Of a stretch of 64,000 nucleotides of DNA, positions 1 to 8,419 are shown one piece after another. Positions within the stretch are counted from its first letter, which is position 1. Each line of letters starts with the position of its first letter. Made by a program: the position numbers and the translations under genes. A model generated the notes under the pieces. The model did no database searches. It saw only the letters and a list, made by a program, of their open reading frames with translations, and was not told the DNA's origin. This stretch comes from an uncultured Sphaerochaeta sp. (GTDB lineage Bacteria > Spirochaetota > Spirochaetia > Sphaerochaetales > Sphaerochaetaceae): NCBI RefSeq assembly GCF_963667405.1, contig NZ_OY763408.1, positions 2,751,757-2,815,756 on the forward strand. Direction: 5' to 3'.

Positions 1-855
1 AGCCTCACGGCCGAGGATGCAACGCCCACGGGAAGGAAGCGGGCGGGCACAGAGGTGTGCGATGTACCACGAGCCTTCCTGGGTCTGCACGAGGGACGCA
101 TGGCCTGCCTTTTGCAAGGGATTGGTTGGATAGAAGCGGCTGGAGAGCATCGGGTTGTCGGGATCGGTCTCATACGGACCCCAGGGAGAGGATGAACGGG
201 CCATGGAGACGGCATGGTCGTAGAAGGTCCCCCCTTCGGCTGTCATCAGGTAGTACCAGCCGTTGAGATGGTAGAGGTGAGGCCCCTCCACCTTGCCAAG
301 GCCGCTGCCTGCATAGATCAGGCGGCTCTCACCTACCAAGCTCTTTGTAGCCCGGTCGAACTCCTGCATCACGATGCCGGCAAAGTGATCTTTGCCAGAG
401 CGGTAATCCCAGCGATTGCGCAGATAGTAGGTCTTGCCGTCCCCATCAAAGCAGAACGACGGGTCGATCCCCCCGCTGTCAAGGAAGATAGGGTCCGACC
501 ACGGCCCTTCGATGGCCGGGCTGGTCACCAGATAGTTGTGCATGTCACGCGGCCCGTCATAACCCCAGTTGCGCATGACCGTATAGGTAAGGTAGAACAA
601 CCCCTCCTCTTCACAGAAGGTGAGGTCGGGTGCCCAGACCCCTTCTGAGCTCTGGATGCCCCTGAGGTCCAGCTGGCTGGGCCTATCCAAGGCATGGCCG
701 ATGAGATTCCAGTCTATCAGGTTGCGGCTGTGATAGAGACAGATGCCGGGAAACCACTCGAAGGTGGAAGTGGCGATGTAGTAGTCATCACCATGGCGAA
801 GGATGCACGGATCGGGATTGAAGCCGGAAAGAATCGGGTTGGTCACTGATTTCAT
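1..855 (-). CDS. Glycoside hydrolase family 43, beta-xylosidase-like (partial, C-terminus outside window)
   Basis: The reading frame starts at the ATG at 855 and stays open to the window edge, giving about 285 residues of the N-terminal side. It opens MKSVTNPILSGFNPDPCILR and continues through a stretch typical of GH43: NPDPC with the catalytic-base Asp of blade 1, DDYYIATSTFEWFPG, and EGVWAPDL. GH43 enzymes are five-bladed propellers that hydrolyse xylo- or arabino-oligosaccharides. There is no signal peptide, so it probably acts in the cytoplasm on imported oligosaccharides. The ATG overlaps the TGA of the upstream permease gene as ATGA, so the two are probably co-transcribed and translationally coupled. 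The family is clear; the exact substrate is inferred. Confidence 0.85.
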   Translation of the reverse strand, partial: MKSVTNPILSGFNPDPCILRHGDDYYIATSTFEWFPGICLYHSRNLIDWNLIGHALDRPSQLDLRGIQSSEGVWAPDLTFCEEEGLFYLTYTVMRNWGYDGPRDMHNYLVTSPAIEGPWSDPIFLDSGGIDPSFCFDGDGKTYYLRNRWDYRSGKDHFAGIVMQEFDRATKSLVGESRLIYAGSGLGKVEGPHLYHLNGWYYLMTAEGGTFYDHAVSMARSSSPWGPYETDPDNPMLSSRFYPTNPLQKAGHASLVQTQEGSWYIAHLCARPLPSRGRCILGREA

Positions 856-1775
856 ACGACAATTCCTATGAGGTTGGAGAAGGTTACCACCAAGGGGATC
901 GAAATGATCGCCAAGAGGGTGCTGACGATGAAGAGCTGGGAGGCGTAGATGCTGTCCTTGCCGTAGCGCAGGGCAAACATCGTACACGATGCTCCCACTG
1001 GGCATGCGCTTGCGATGATGATCGTCAGCAACATGACCGGGTTGAGAGGAAGGAACATGAAGGCAAGGGCAACTGCCAGAGGTACCAGGATGAGCTTGTG
1101 GAAGCTGACCAGATAGATGCGGGGGTTGGTGAAGCAGGAGAGCAGGTTGGACTGGGCAAGGGTTGCCCCGGCAACCAGCATGGCGAGCGGGGTGTTCATG
1201 CCCCCTACGCTGTCCAGGGCCTGGACGATGACCGTGGGTACGGGAATCCTGAGGATGAAGGTAAGAAAGCCCAGTACCACTCCCACGATTGCAGGACTGA
1301 AGAGGTTCTTTGCCGTCTCCTTCACCCCGCTTCTTCCGATCATCAGAATCACCCCGTGGGTCCAGAAGAAGAGATAGAAGACCGTAAGATAGCCGCTGAG
1401 ATAGAATACCCCTTCACGACCAAAGAGCCCATCGGCCAAGGGGATACCGAAGAAGCCGCAATTTGAGTAGATGATGCTCAGCTTCTCAATTGCCCCACTG
1501 AATGACTTCTTGCGGATCACCAGTGCCGCCACCAGAATCTGGAGGAGAAAGGCTGCAAAGGAGAGGGCAAACGAGTACCCCAGATTCACCAACAACTCAT
1601 GCGAGTAGGTAATCTGGTAGGAGACGAATATCACCGCTGGGCTGACGACCTGCAAAAGGAAGGTCGAAAGACGCTTGGTCAGCGCCTCATCGAAAATTCC
1701 CTTTCTCAGGCAGATCACCCCCAAGGCGAGGATGAGAAACATGATCCCGATCTTTTCCAGTACGATGGACAGCAT
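852..1775 (-). CDS. AEC-family (auxin efflux carrier type) permease
   Basis: This 307-residue protein is almost entirely hydrophobic, with about ten predicted membrane segments in two halves, as in AEC transporters, which have a bile-acid/sodium symporter-like fold. The first half starts MLSIVLEKIGIMFLILALGV. The second half carries SACPVGASCTMFALRYGKD, the conserved proline and glycine cross-over region of the family. AEC proteins move organic anions such as malonate or malate, or unknown solutes; the substrate here cannot be told. It overlaps the downstream GH43 gene by four bases, which suggests a shared transcript and perhaps a role in handling a product of sugar breakdown. Confidence 0.8.
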   Translation of the reverse strand: MLSIVLEKIGIMFLILALGVICLRKGIFDEALTKRLSTFLLQVVSPAVIFVSYQITYSHELLVNLGYSFALSFAAFLLQILVAALVIRKKSFSGAIEKLSIIYSNCGFFGIPLADGLFGREGVFYLSGYLTVFYLFFWTHGVILMIGRSGVKETAKNLFSPAIVGVVLGFLTFILRIPVPTVIVQALDSVGGMNTPLAMLVAGATLAQSNLLSCFTNPRIYLVSFHKLILVPLAVALAFMFLPLNPVMLLTIIIASACPVGASCTMFALRYGKDSIYASQLFIVSTLLAIISIPLVVTFSNLIGIVV

Positions 1776-1929
1776 AATCCTTCCTTAGAATGTACAGCGG
1801 TTCTTCAGTTTCCCGACCTTATCAGGTGCAAGGAATGTTGTCAGGAACCCAATCCGTTTCAATGAAGAATATGCCATACGTGGGCTAGTATAGCCCGAGT
1901 TTCCAAAAAGGCGAGAAAATTATGGACAA

Positions 1930-3147
1930 TTACACGAAGGTGACAGGAAGCGCATAGGTATCCTGTCCCAGCAGGACAGGAACATCGGATGAGCAAAGTA
2001 TGACCTTGCTTCCCAGTTCCTTGCCCTTGATTTGTGCCAGTACCGAGAAATTCCGTGCATCATCCAGTTTGGGAGTAGCACTCTTCTTGATCTCTACTGG
2101 ATACAACGTATGGGCATCCTCGATCAGCAGATCAATCTCCTTTCCCTCCTTATCCCGATAGAAAAAGAGAGAGGGTTCTCGCCCGGTATTCAAGAAGCTC
2201 TTCAACACTTCGCTTACTACAAAGGTCTCAAACATTGCCCCAGCCATCGCTCCATGCTGCAAAACCTCAGCTGATGACCACTTGGTCAGCCAACAAGCAA
2301 GACCAGTATCAAGAAAATAGAGTTTGGGGGTCTTGACGACCTGCTTTTCGACATTGGTTGCGTACGGTTTGAGCAAGTACACAAGCCCCGTAGAAACGAG
2401 GATGGAAACCCAGCGTTTAGCTGTCGGTCCAGTAATGCCAACTTCCTTAGCCAAATCAGAATAATTGAGCAACTGACCAGTCCTGCTTGCAACGACGGTA
2501 AGAAACTGAAGAAATTGCAACTCATCTCCCACTTGTGCAAGCAAACGCACATCCCGTTCCAAATATGTCTTCACATACGAGCCGTAATAATCTTCTGCTT
2601 GCACCTGTTTCGTAACGATTACGGGAAAGGAGCCTTGGTGGATGTATTCCCAAAGCTTTGGAGTAGGACAGGAGCTGGGGCTTTTCCTCTCCTGAATGAA
2701 CTCGCGAGTGGGAATAAACGGACTGTACAAGGAATCCCCAAATCGCTCTCTCAGCGAAATCCCCAACAATTGGAGAATTCCAATCCTGCCTGCAAGACTC
2801 TCACTCACTCGCTGCATCATCGAAAACTGCTGGCTGCCAGTCAGATAGTACATTCCCTGTTCACCACGACTATCCACATCCATTTTCAGGTACGGAAATA
2901 ATTCTGGAACATACTTGACCTCATCAAATATCCTTGGGCTTTGATGCATGTTCAGAAACGTTTTGGGATCCTGTTTCACTGATAATTGCTGGGATGGGTC
3001 ATCAAAGGTAAGATACGGAATATCAGGGAAGGAATGATGCAATGCTGTTGACTTTCCTACTTGGCGAGGCCCAGTGACCAGTACGATGGGAAATGAAGCT
3101 GCAAAACGTTGCATGGTTTGTACGATATGTCTTGGTATATAGTTCAC
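1930..3147 (-). CDS. AAA_14/DUF4143 ATP-binding protein (intact copy)
   Basis: The protein has 405 residues, normal for this family. It has an N-terminal P-loop (VTGPRQVGKST near residues 24-34), a Walker B region (RIFDEVKYVPEL), then the winged-helix and nuclease-like DUF4143 C-terminal part, with DKEGKEIDLLIED and YPVEIKKSATP resembling the restriction-endonuclease-fold core. These ATPases are common in spirochaetes and gut bacteria, often in several copies; their cellular role is not settled. It stands alone, and the 5' region contains AT-rich sequence suitable for a promoter. Compare the second intact copy at 37361-38605 and the two ruined copies at 33500-34050 and 38757-39157. Confidence 0.85.
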   Translation of the reverse strand: MNYIPRHIVQTMQRFAASFPIVLVTGPRQVGKSTALHHSFPDIPYLTFDDPSQQLSVKQDPKTFLNMHQSPRIFDEVKYVPELFPYLKMDVDSRGEQGMYYLTGSQQFSMMQRVSESLAGRIGILQLLGISLRERFGDSLYSPFIPTREFIQERKSPSSCPTPKLWEYIHQGSFPVIVTKQVQAEDYYGSYVKTYLERDVRLLAQVGDELQFLQFLTVVASRTGQLLNYSDLAKEVGITGPTAKRWVSILVSTGLVYLLKPYATNVEKQVVKTPKLYFLDTGLACWLTKWSSAEVLQHGAMAGAMFETFVVSEVLKSFLNTGREPSLFFYRDKEGKEIDLLIEDAHTLYPVEIKKSATPKLDDARNFSVLAQIKGKELGSKVILCSSDVPVLLGQDTYALPVTFV

Positions 3148-3274
3148 AAGGACCTCCTTGTTCGGAAAATCTAAAATCCAATATTAGTATATCTTAAATT
3201 TTACTACTTGTAAACGAGCCATGCTACTCACTATTTCTTGACAGGATGGCAATGCCTTCTTCATACTGGCGACC

Positions 3275-3790
3275 ATGAAACGAGCCTTGTTCAACCCGGT
3301 TTTCCTGCTGTACATCAGCAAGTGCCTCATTGGTACGGTGATCTGCTACGGTTTTTACAAGGCCTTTCCCCAGTACTACCTCTCCTGGTCAATCGTCAGC
3401 CTTCTGCTCGTGCTTGCTCCCGACTGGGACAGCTCGATCAGCCTGCCCATCGCCAGGATCAAGGCGAATATCACCGGGGCCCTGATCGGCCTCTTCTGCT
3501 TCACCCTTCCCTTCAGCCAATTGGCCAACCTGTGCATCGGGGTGGTGCTCACCATTGCTGTCTGCACGATCATGCGCTTTCCCTCCTCCACAAGAAGTGC
3601 CCTTGCAGCCTTGGTGATCGTCTTGCTCCAGGAGATGGGAAAGCCCATGTGGTCATATGCGTTGCAGCGCATTTTTGCTGTTCTGCTCGGATGCTTGGTG
3701 GGCCTTGCCCTGACACTTCTCTTTCACTTTGGGGAGCAGAGGTGGAACAAGAAAAAGCCCCTTGCCGAAACAGAGCGGCAAAGGGCTTGA
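3275..3790 (+). CDS. FUSC/aromatic-acid-exporter-like membrane protein, half-size
   Basis: This 171-residue protein has about four membrane segments and matches the membrane half of FUSC/ArAE proteins, with FPQYYLSWSIVSLLLVLAPDW and the PSSTRSALAALVIVL stretch. Full-length relatives add a second half or a soluble domain, which this protein lacks. The ATG at 3275 has no clear ribosome binding site, and the frame is open back to a TGA at 3239 without another good start, so the true start is uncertain or the 5' end may be damaged. The last 36 bases of the gene form the terminator hairpin of the convergent kamA-like gene. Function in solute efflux is inferred only. Confidence 0.6.
   Translation: MKRALFNPVFLLYISKCLIGTVICYGFYKAFPQYYLSWSIVSLLLVLAPDWDSSISLPIARIKANITGALIGLFCFTLPFSQLANLCIGVVLTIAVCTIMRFPSSTRSALAALVIVLLQEMGKPMWSYALQRIFAVLLGCLVGLALTLLFHFGEQRWNKKKPLAETERQRA
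3751..3788 (-). terminator. Intrinsic terminator of the kamA-like gene
   Basis: Read on the minus strand, AAGCCCTTTGCCG pairs with CGGCAAGGGGCTT (13 positions, one imperfect) across an 8-base loop and is followed by TTTTT. It lies 13 bases past the stop of the gene at 3801-5936 and falls inside the 3' coding end of the convergent FUSC gene. Confidence 0.85.
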
Positions 3791-3800
3791 AATCAGGTCA

Positions 3801-5936
3801 TCATGTCTTGGTCAATCCTTCAAAGACGGGGCTCCTGGGTTCCAGGCTTCCTGCAGAATATCCCCAAATGGTGGCATATTCACTGCTATCCTCACCCAAT
3901 CCTTCCAATTGTTTCAGATATTGGGCTATCGACTTCGATTCGATGATGATTACCGATCCCATCTCCTCAATGACTTTGCTGTGGGGACGGGTATGGTCAA
4001 ACTCAAAACGGAGAATACGTCTTCCATCCTCAGTGAGGCCGATGGTGCGGTACGTGTTGCTCTTGCCTACACCTGGAAGGTTGAGGGTGTTTCGGTCGGT
4101 GGCGATGAACGGAATCTCATCACCCTGGCGGATGATGTCGATCTGTTCGACCATTTCGGATGCCTCACTCATGAACGGTCTCATGACGGCATGGTAGCGC
4201 TGGGCAACCTGGCCGATCGAGCTCTCCTCCACCTGTTCCTGGGTGGAACGCGCGTTGGTGGCAAAGAGCTCGCGATTCTCCTTGAAGCCCTTCACCGAGA
4301 AGGTGTAGTAAGGCAGCACCCCAATGTCATTGAGCACTTTTCTCAGTTTGGCTGAGTGTCCTCTTCTGCTTGCCTCCACGGTGAACACCTGCTGGTTGGT
4401 TACCGCCCAGCCGGCTTTGAGCAATCTGGAAACCGCCTTCTTTGTCTCAGGGGTTACTTCCATGGCAGAAGAAATGTGGGTTTGCACCACACACTGGTCA
4501 ATGCCCACTTCAGCTGCCTTGATGCGGAAGTCGGCCAATACCTCAACCAGCTCCTTGGTCACACGCTGGGGAAGGTAGACGGGTATCTTGGTCCCGAGAC
4601 GCACACGTCGCATGGGAGCATACTGATCCTCAAGACTGCGCTTCTCGTTATCCTCCCGCTTCTTTTTTGCCATCTCCAACACAGCATCGAGGATGCTTTT
4701 CAGCGACTTTACCGAGCTCATGAAGGCATCCCCACCGGTAATGAGGATGTCCCACAGGTAGGGATCAGTACGGAAGTACTCCATGTTCAGTTCCAACTGT
4801 TCCTTCCAGCTCTTTTTCGGTCTGAGCTTCTCCAGCTCGAAGTTGAAACGCCCTCCCTGGAAGTCGTACATCCTCTGGCAGTAGGAGCACAGGCCTCCAC
4901 ACGCCCTTCCCATCGTGTCAGGAATGAAGATGGCTACGTTCGGATAGCGTCGGTGCACATTGTGGGAGGGAAGCAGCCAACCGGCGGCATTGGGTTCACC
5001 CGGTTTGGCAATGTCCTCTTTCTCCCAGGCAACGATGGAGCCGAACTCCTCAACAAGGTCACGGCTGTAAAACAGGTAGGCACGCAGGGCAAGGTCGCTG
5101 CCTTCATGTTCCTGTTCCTTTGGCTCTCTGGTATCGATGAGCGAAAGGAAATACGGGGTGGCGAATATGGGGATTCCCTTCTTCTGGGCATCCTCCATGA
5201 TGGTCATCGTCTTCTCATCCAGGCTGTTGTCCAGATACCGGTTGAGTTCCTCTGCACTTCTGATGGCGTAGTAAAGGTGAAAACGGTCCTCCTTCCACCA
5301 CGCAAGGACCTGCTTGCGTTTCTCTTTCTTGCTCATCCCTTCCTTGAACTGATAGAAGGAACTCTTCTTCTCCTCATGCTCAATCCTGTGAACCAGCAGG
5401 TCCACGATCCGGTCCTTGTTCTTCACTCTCCAGGCTATCACCTGCTCATCCAAGCCGCTGGGATGGCGTTCCATCCACTCCTGCACTTGGTTTCGGGTGG
5501 GAATGATGCGCTCCTCAGCCCCGCTGAGCTGCGCCATGAGATGAGCCATGTCCTCAAGAAAATCGAGGGTGAAGGAGCATTCCTGGCCCAGCAGGATCTT
5601 GCGAAGCAGCAACAAGGGTGATGAGATCACGGTCTGCCCTTTCAGGTTCATGTCCTCGAAGCTCTTGCCTTCGTTGTCGAGATAGTCCATGAGCCGTAGG
5701 TAAGCCATGGAGGTGCTCATGAGTTTGTAATAGTCCTGTTCTGTCTGTTCCTCACCGGTATAATATGCCCATGCTTTGGGATACTGCTGCTGCATGACAG
5801 CTGAAGTTTGCTCACGAAGCAGTGCAAGCATAGCCGCATCTTCAAGCTTTTGGTCAAGGAACAAGTCGATAATCTGAGGATTGTCGGCCTTCATCTTGGC
5901 GACAAGTTCTGCAATGCGTTCTGTATGTCTATTCAT
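3801..5936 (-). CDS. KamA-family radical SAM aminomutase-like protein with long N-terminal extension
   Basis: The protein has 711 residues, whereas classic lysine 2,3-aminomutases have about 420-470. The radical SAM cluster motif is CGGLCSYC (Cys 346, 350, 353), followed by the SAM-binding ITGGDAF at about 399-405. A PGVGK motif at 621-625 sits where aminomutases carry the PLP-binding lysine. The first 300 or so residues are a helical, charged domain absent from typical KamA. The region between the barrel and PGVGK (QTHISSAMEV, RRGHSAKLRKVL, LPYYTFSVKGFKEN) differs from lysine aminomutase, so lysine need not be the substrate. It is monocistronic, with its own terminator. Membership in the family is solid; the reaction is unknown. 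Confidence 0.85.
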   Translation of the reverse strand: MNRHTERIAELVAKMKADNPQIIDLFLDQKLEDAAMLALLREQTSAVMQQQYPKAWAYYTGEEQTEQDYYKLMSTSMAYLRLMDYLDNEGKSFEDMNLKGQTVISSPLLLLRKILLGQECSFTLDFLEDMAHLMAQLSGAEERIIPTRNQVQEWMERHPSGLDEQVIAWRVKNKDRIVDLLVHRIEHEEKKSSFYQFKEGMSKKEKRKQVLAWWKEDRFHLYYAIRSAEELNRYLDNSLDEKTMTIMEDAQKKGIPIFATPYFLSLIDTREPKEQEHEGSDLALRAYLFYSRDLVEEFGSIVAWEKEDIAKPGEPNAAGWLLPSHNVHRRYPNVAIFIPDTMGRACGGLCSYCQRMYDFQGGRFNFELEKLRPKKSWKEQLELNMEYFRTDPYLWDILITGGDAFMSSVKSLKSILDAVLEMAKKKREDNEKRSLEDQYAPMRRVRLGTKIPVYLPQRVTKELVEVLADFRIKAAEVGIDQCVVQTHISSAMEVTPETKKAVSRLLKAGWAVTNQQVFTVEASRRGHSAKLRKVLNDIGVLPYYTFSVKGFKENRELFATNARSTQEQVEESSIGQVAQRYHAVMRPFMSEASEMVEQIDIIRQGDEIPFIATDRNTLNLPGVGKSNTYRTIGLTEDGRRILRFEFDHTRPHSKVIEEMGSVIIIESKSIAQYLKQLEGLGEDSSEYATIWGYSAGSLEPRSPVFEGLTKT

Positions 5937-5942
5937 GCCCTA

Positions 5943-5972
5943 AAGATACAGGGATAACTTATCAAGTGTCAA
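5943..5972 (-). promoter_or_regulatory. Candidate promoter of the kamA-like gene, giving an almost leaderless mRNA
   Basis: On the minus strand a perfect -35 TTGACA (5967-5972) is followed after 18 bases by TATCTT (5943-5948). Transcription would start at about the ATG (5936), so the message would be leaderless or nearly so. An AGGG directly before the ATG is too close to be a normal ribosome binding site. Confidence 0.35.
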
Positions 5973-6099
5973 GGTTTAGGTATAATTTGTTCTAATATAA
6001 TTATTTAAATGCATAGCGTTTCAAGATTTTTTCCTTGGGTTTGGAACGCAATGCCATGACTTGATCATCATCATGATGATCTTAGTACACCGATTCTCA

Positions 6100-6567
6100 T
6101 CAATCAACATCGTGTGACAACCAATAAGGCCCGGTTTCATTCACAAGGGATGTATCCCCGGATTCCTGCACCAATAAGAATAACCTGCGACCAGTGGTCG
6201 TACTGAACGTTATCTGTTCGTTCGTCGTACCAGTTTGGAAATTACTGCTTGGATTAGCCCTGCCTCCCAAATCAGCAGGGTCAATGATAGTATCCGAGTA
6301 ATCACAAACGTACAGCATCAGTTGCAGATCAGTGAACATATTGGAAAGTGTAAAGGTGTGGACAGCTCCATCACCGGGGACATTCAGCACCCAGTAATCC
6401 ATGTCACCTGCTCCGAATATCTCTCCTTTGTGTACGGAAAACAAGATTTCATCTGCATCCTGTATCGAATTGTTCGATTCAGATTCATACACTGAGGGAA
6501 GCTCACACCCCCCCAAACCCAGGATACCAATTGCCAGTATTGCCAAGATGTACCGTATTCCCTTCAT
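6100..6567 (-). CDS. Secreted lipoprotein with PPC-like beta domain
   Basis: The start at 6567 is chosen because AGGAGGG stands 7 bases upstream; this gives 155 residues. Residues 1-21 form a lipoprotein signal ending in the lipobox LGGC (Cys 21). The mature part begins with ESESNNSIQDADEI, the usual opening of bacterial pre-peptidase C-terminal (PPC) domains, followed by MDYWVLNVPGDG and a beta-rich remainder. PPC domains are found on secreted proteins and may help binding or export, but no catalytic domain is attached here. The protein is probably anchored in a membrane facing the periplasm or surface. An inverted repeat with 9-bp arms, centred at about 6072, follows the gene but has no T-run. 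Confidence 0.7.
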   Translation of the reverse strand: MKGIRYILAILAIGILGLGGCELPSVYESESNNSIQDADEILFSVHKGEIFGAGDMDYWVLNVPGDGAVHTFTLSNMFTDLQLMLYVCDYSDTIIDPADLGGRANPSSNFQTGTTNEQITFSTTTGRRLFLLVQESGDTSLVNETGPYWLSHDVD

Positions 6568-6717
6568 AGCAGACCCTCCTGCCACTTTCAGTGTCCTATG
6601 GCTTTTCGGATTTGTCAGCTGGGACACCACCCCCTTTTGCATTGGTTGTTTGCTTGTACTGAATGTTGCCGGTCCCGTCCCAAAGCAGTATCTTGACACT
6701 GTCAGGCTTTGCTTGCC

Positions 6718-6746
6718 TTGACTATTGTCCATAAACGACGTATCAA
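6718..6746 (+). promoter_or_regulatory. Promoter of the DUF2156/GNAT operon
   Basis: TTGACT (6718-6723) and TATCAA (6741-6746) are separated by exactly 17 bases. The implied start near 6753 lies upstream of the GAGG ribosome binding site for the ATG at 6780, which supports that start over the ATG at 6750. Confidence 0.6.
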
Positions 6747-6779
6747 TAGATGCGTATATACGAATATATCCGAGGTATC

Positions 6780-7643
6780 ATGTTACAATTTCATACACCG
6801 TCCTATGCGGACAAAGCGCTTTTTCCCTCGTACAGCAAACACTTTGCCTACGAGTATTTTTTTTCCTATGTAGCTCTCTGGGCCGATGCAATCGGGATTA
6901 CCATCTGCAAGACAGACACCGCACTCTATCTGCATCTTGAGGAAGACGACTGCTTCCTGCTGCCCATAACGGATGACCTTCCCAAAGCCATCGCTGAATT
7001 GGAAAAGCATTGCCAGGAGAGCGGTCAGCGGTTTCACTTGGAATGCGTCCCCATGGATGAGGCCAAGCAATTGGAAGCCATGGGCTACACCATCGAGCAT
7101 GTCAGGAACCTTGACGACTATCTCTATGAGAGCCAAAAGCTGACCAAGCTCAGCGGAAGAAAGCTCCAATCGAAGCGGAATCACATCTCCCAATTTGAAC
7201 GCAACTACACCTACTCGGTACGTCCGTTGTGTACCAAGGAGCTGAGGGATGAATGCTACAAGATGGCTTCCACCACATGGCTTGAAAACAAGGATAGCAA
7301 CACCAAGGAGATCAAGGACGAACTGGGAGCCCTCAAGCGAGCATTCGACCACTGGGACGAACTTGGCTTTGTAGGAATCCTGGTATGTGTCGATCACCAC
7401 CTCACTGCCTTTACCGTAGGGGAAGTCATCGATGACAAGCTGGCCATCGTCCACTTTGAAAAAGGTGACACCTCGTACATCGGCATCTACTCGGTCATCA
7501 ACCAACTCTTCGTTTCCCAGTATCTTTCGGATGTGAAGTATGTGAACCGACAGGAAGACGCCGGAGTCGAAGGCCTGAGAAAAGCCAAACTCTCCTACAA
7601 ACCCGACCTCATGGTCGAAAAGTACCGGGTTACCAAACAGTGA
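6780..7643 (+). CDS. DUF2156 (phosphatidylglycerol lysyltransferase C-terminal-like) protein
   Basis: The protein has 287 residues from the ATG at 6780, preceded by GAGG at a suitable spacing. It matches the soluble DUF2156 domain: an N-terminal GNAT-like half (LQFHTPSYADKALFPSY) and a second half with LQSKRNHISQFER, AFTVGEVIDDKLAIVHFEKGD and YVNRQEDAG, the acyl-transfer core of MprF-like and FemX-like enzymes. Without the membrane domain its substrate is unknown; aminoacyl transfer to lipid or another acceptor is the family expectation. Its TGA overlaps the GTG start of the following acetyltransferase. Confidence 0.8.
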   Translation: MLQFHTPSYADKALFPSYSKHFAYEYFFSYVALWADAIGITICKTDTALYLHLEEDDCFLLPITDDLPKAIAELEKHCQESGQRFHLECVPMDEAKQLEAMGYTIEHVRNLDDYLYESQKLTKLSGRKLQSKRNHISQFERNYTYSVRPLCTKELRDECYKMASTTWLENKDSNTKEIKDELGALKRAFDHWDELGFVGILVCVDHHLTAFTVGEVIDDKLAIVHFEKGDTSYIGIYSVINQLFVSQYLSDVKYVNRQEDAGVEGLRKAKLSYKPDLMVEKYRVTKQ

Positions 7644-8416
7644 TCATAGAATGGGCAACCAAAGATGACCATCAGATGCTCAAGGACCTGTGGAAAGAGG
7701 TCTTCAACGAGGAAGAAGCCTTTCTCGAACGCTTCTTCTCCACACGCATCCGTTATGAACACATCTTTGTTGCCCGGGAAGAAGGTGCTATCGTCAGCGC
7801 CCTCCACGCCCTTCCCTCCACCTATCTGCAACAGGGGACTGAGCATGACTGCTCCTTCATCGTAGGAGCGGCAACCTATGCCCCCTGGAGAAGGAAAGGC
7901 ATCATGGGATCGCTGCTGCAGGCTGTCCGGGAAGCATATTCCCATCCCATCACCCTCTTTCCAGCAGTCAGACCCTTCTATGAGGCAAACGGCTACTTCA
8001 CCACCTCCTCACTGCTGCAGTTCCCGCTCGGTGCTATGGAAGAAACATCTGTTCAGGTGAAGCCCATCGTGTTCTCCGAACTCAACCGGATCCATCGAAA
8101 GGCACATGAACAGAACGGCGCCCTCCTTCGTGACGAACAAGGGTGGAAGTTCCTCACCGACGGTTATGAGACTATCGCTGTACAGGATGGCTATGCCTTC
8201 CTCAGCGAGGGAAAAGCCGTGGAGGCCTTCACACTCACCAAGGAAGCTGCAGTGCAGTTGCTTGGTCTGCTTTCAGAACGTCAGGTTACTGCAGTGCAGA
8301 CTCTTTCCACCGACCCATTGGCTGAGCTGTTGGGACAAGAAAAGGCAATGCCCATCCCGATGGGAATGAGCACTGACCAATCGATGCGTGGTGTCTACAT
8401 AGCTGAACAATATTAG
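7640..8416 (+). CDS. GNAT N-acetyltransferase, Eis-like
   Basis: This 258-residue protein starts at GTG 7640, overlapping the previous stop as GTGA. The GNAT core is at residues 1-120: IEWATKDDHQMLKDLWKEVF, then ALHALPSTY, and the acetyl-CoA loop YAPWRRKGIMGSLLQA, which fits the R/Q-x-x-G-x-G/A pattern. The C-terminal half resembles the second domain of Eis-type enzymes. It is translated together with the DUF2156 gene, and such pairs are common in Firmicutes and spirochaetes. The acceptor substrate is unknown. Its stop is three bases from the stop of the convergent exported-protein gene, so little room exists for a separate terminator. Confidence 0.8.
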   Translation: MIIEWATKDDHQMLKDLWKEVFNEEEAFLERFFSTRIRYEHIFVAREEGAIVSALHALPSTYLQQGTEHDCSFIVGAATYAPWRRKGIMGSLLQAVREAYSHPITLFPAVRPFYEANGYFTTSSLLQFPLGAMEETSVQVKPIVFSELNRIHRKAHEQNGALLRDEQGWKFLTDGYETIAVQDGYAFLSEGKAVEAFTLTKEAAVQLLGLLSERQVTAVQTLSTDPLAELLGQEKAMPIPMGMSTDQSMRGVYIAEQY

Positions 8417-8419
8417 GCC

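Noticed and set aside
6063..6081. Inverted repeat GATCATCAT-C-ATGATGATC as lipoprotein terminator
   Set aside because: The centre is too tight for a normal hairpin loop and no T-run follows; it may be a simple ATC repeat.
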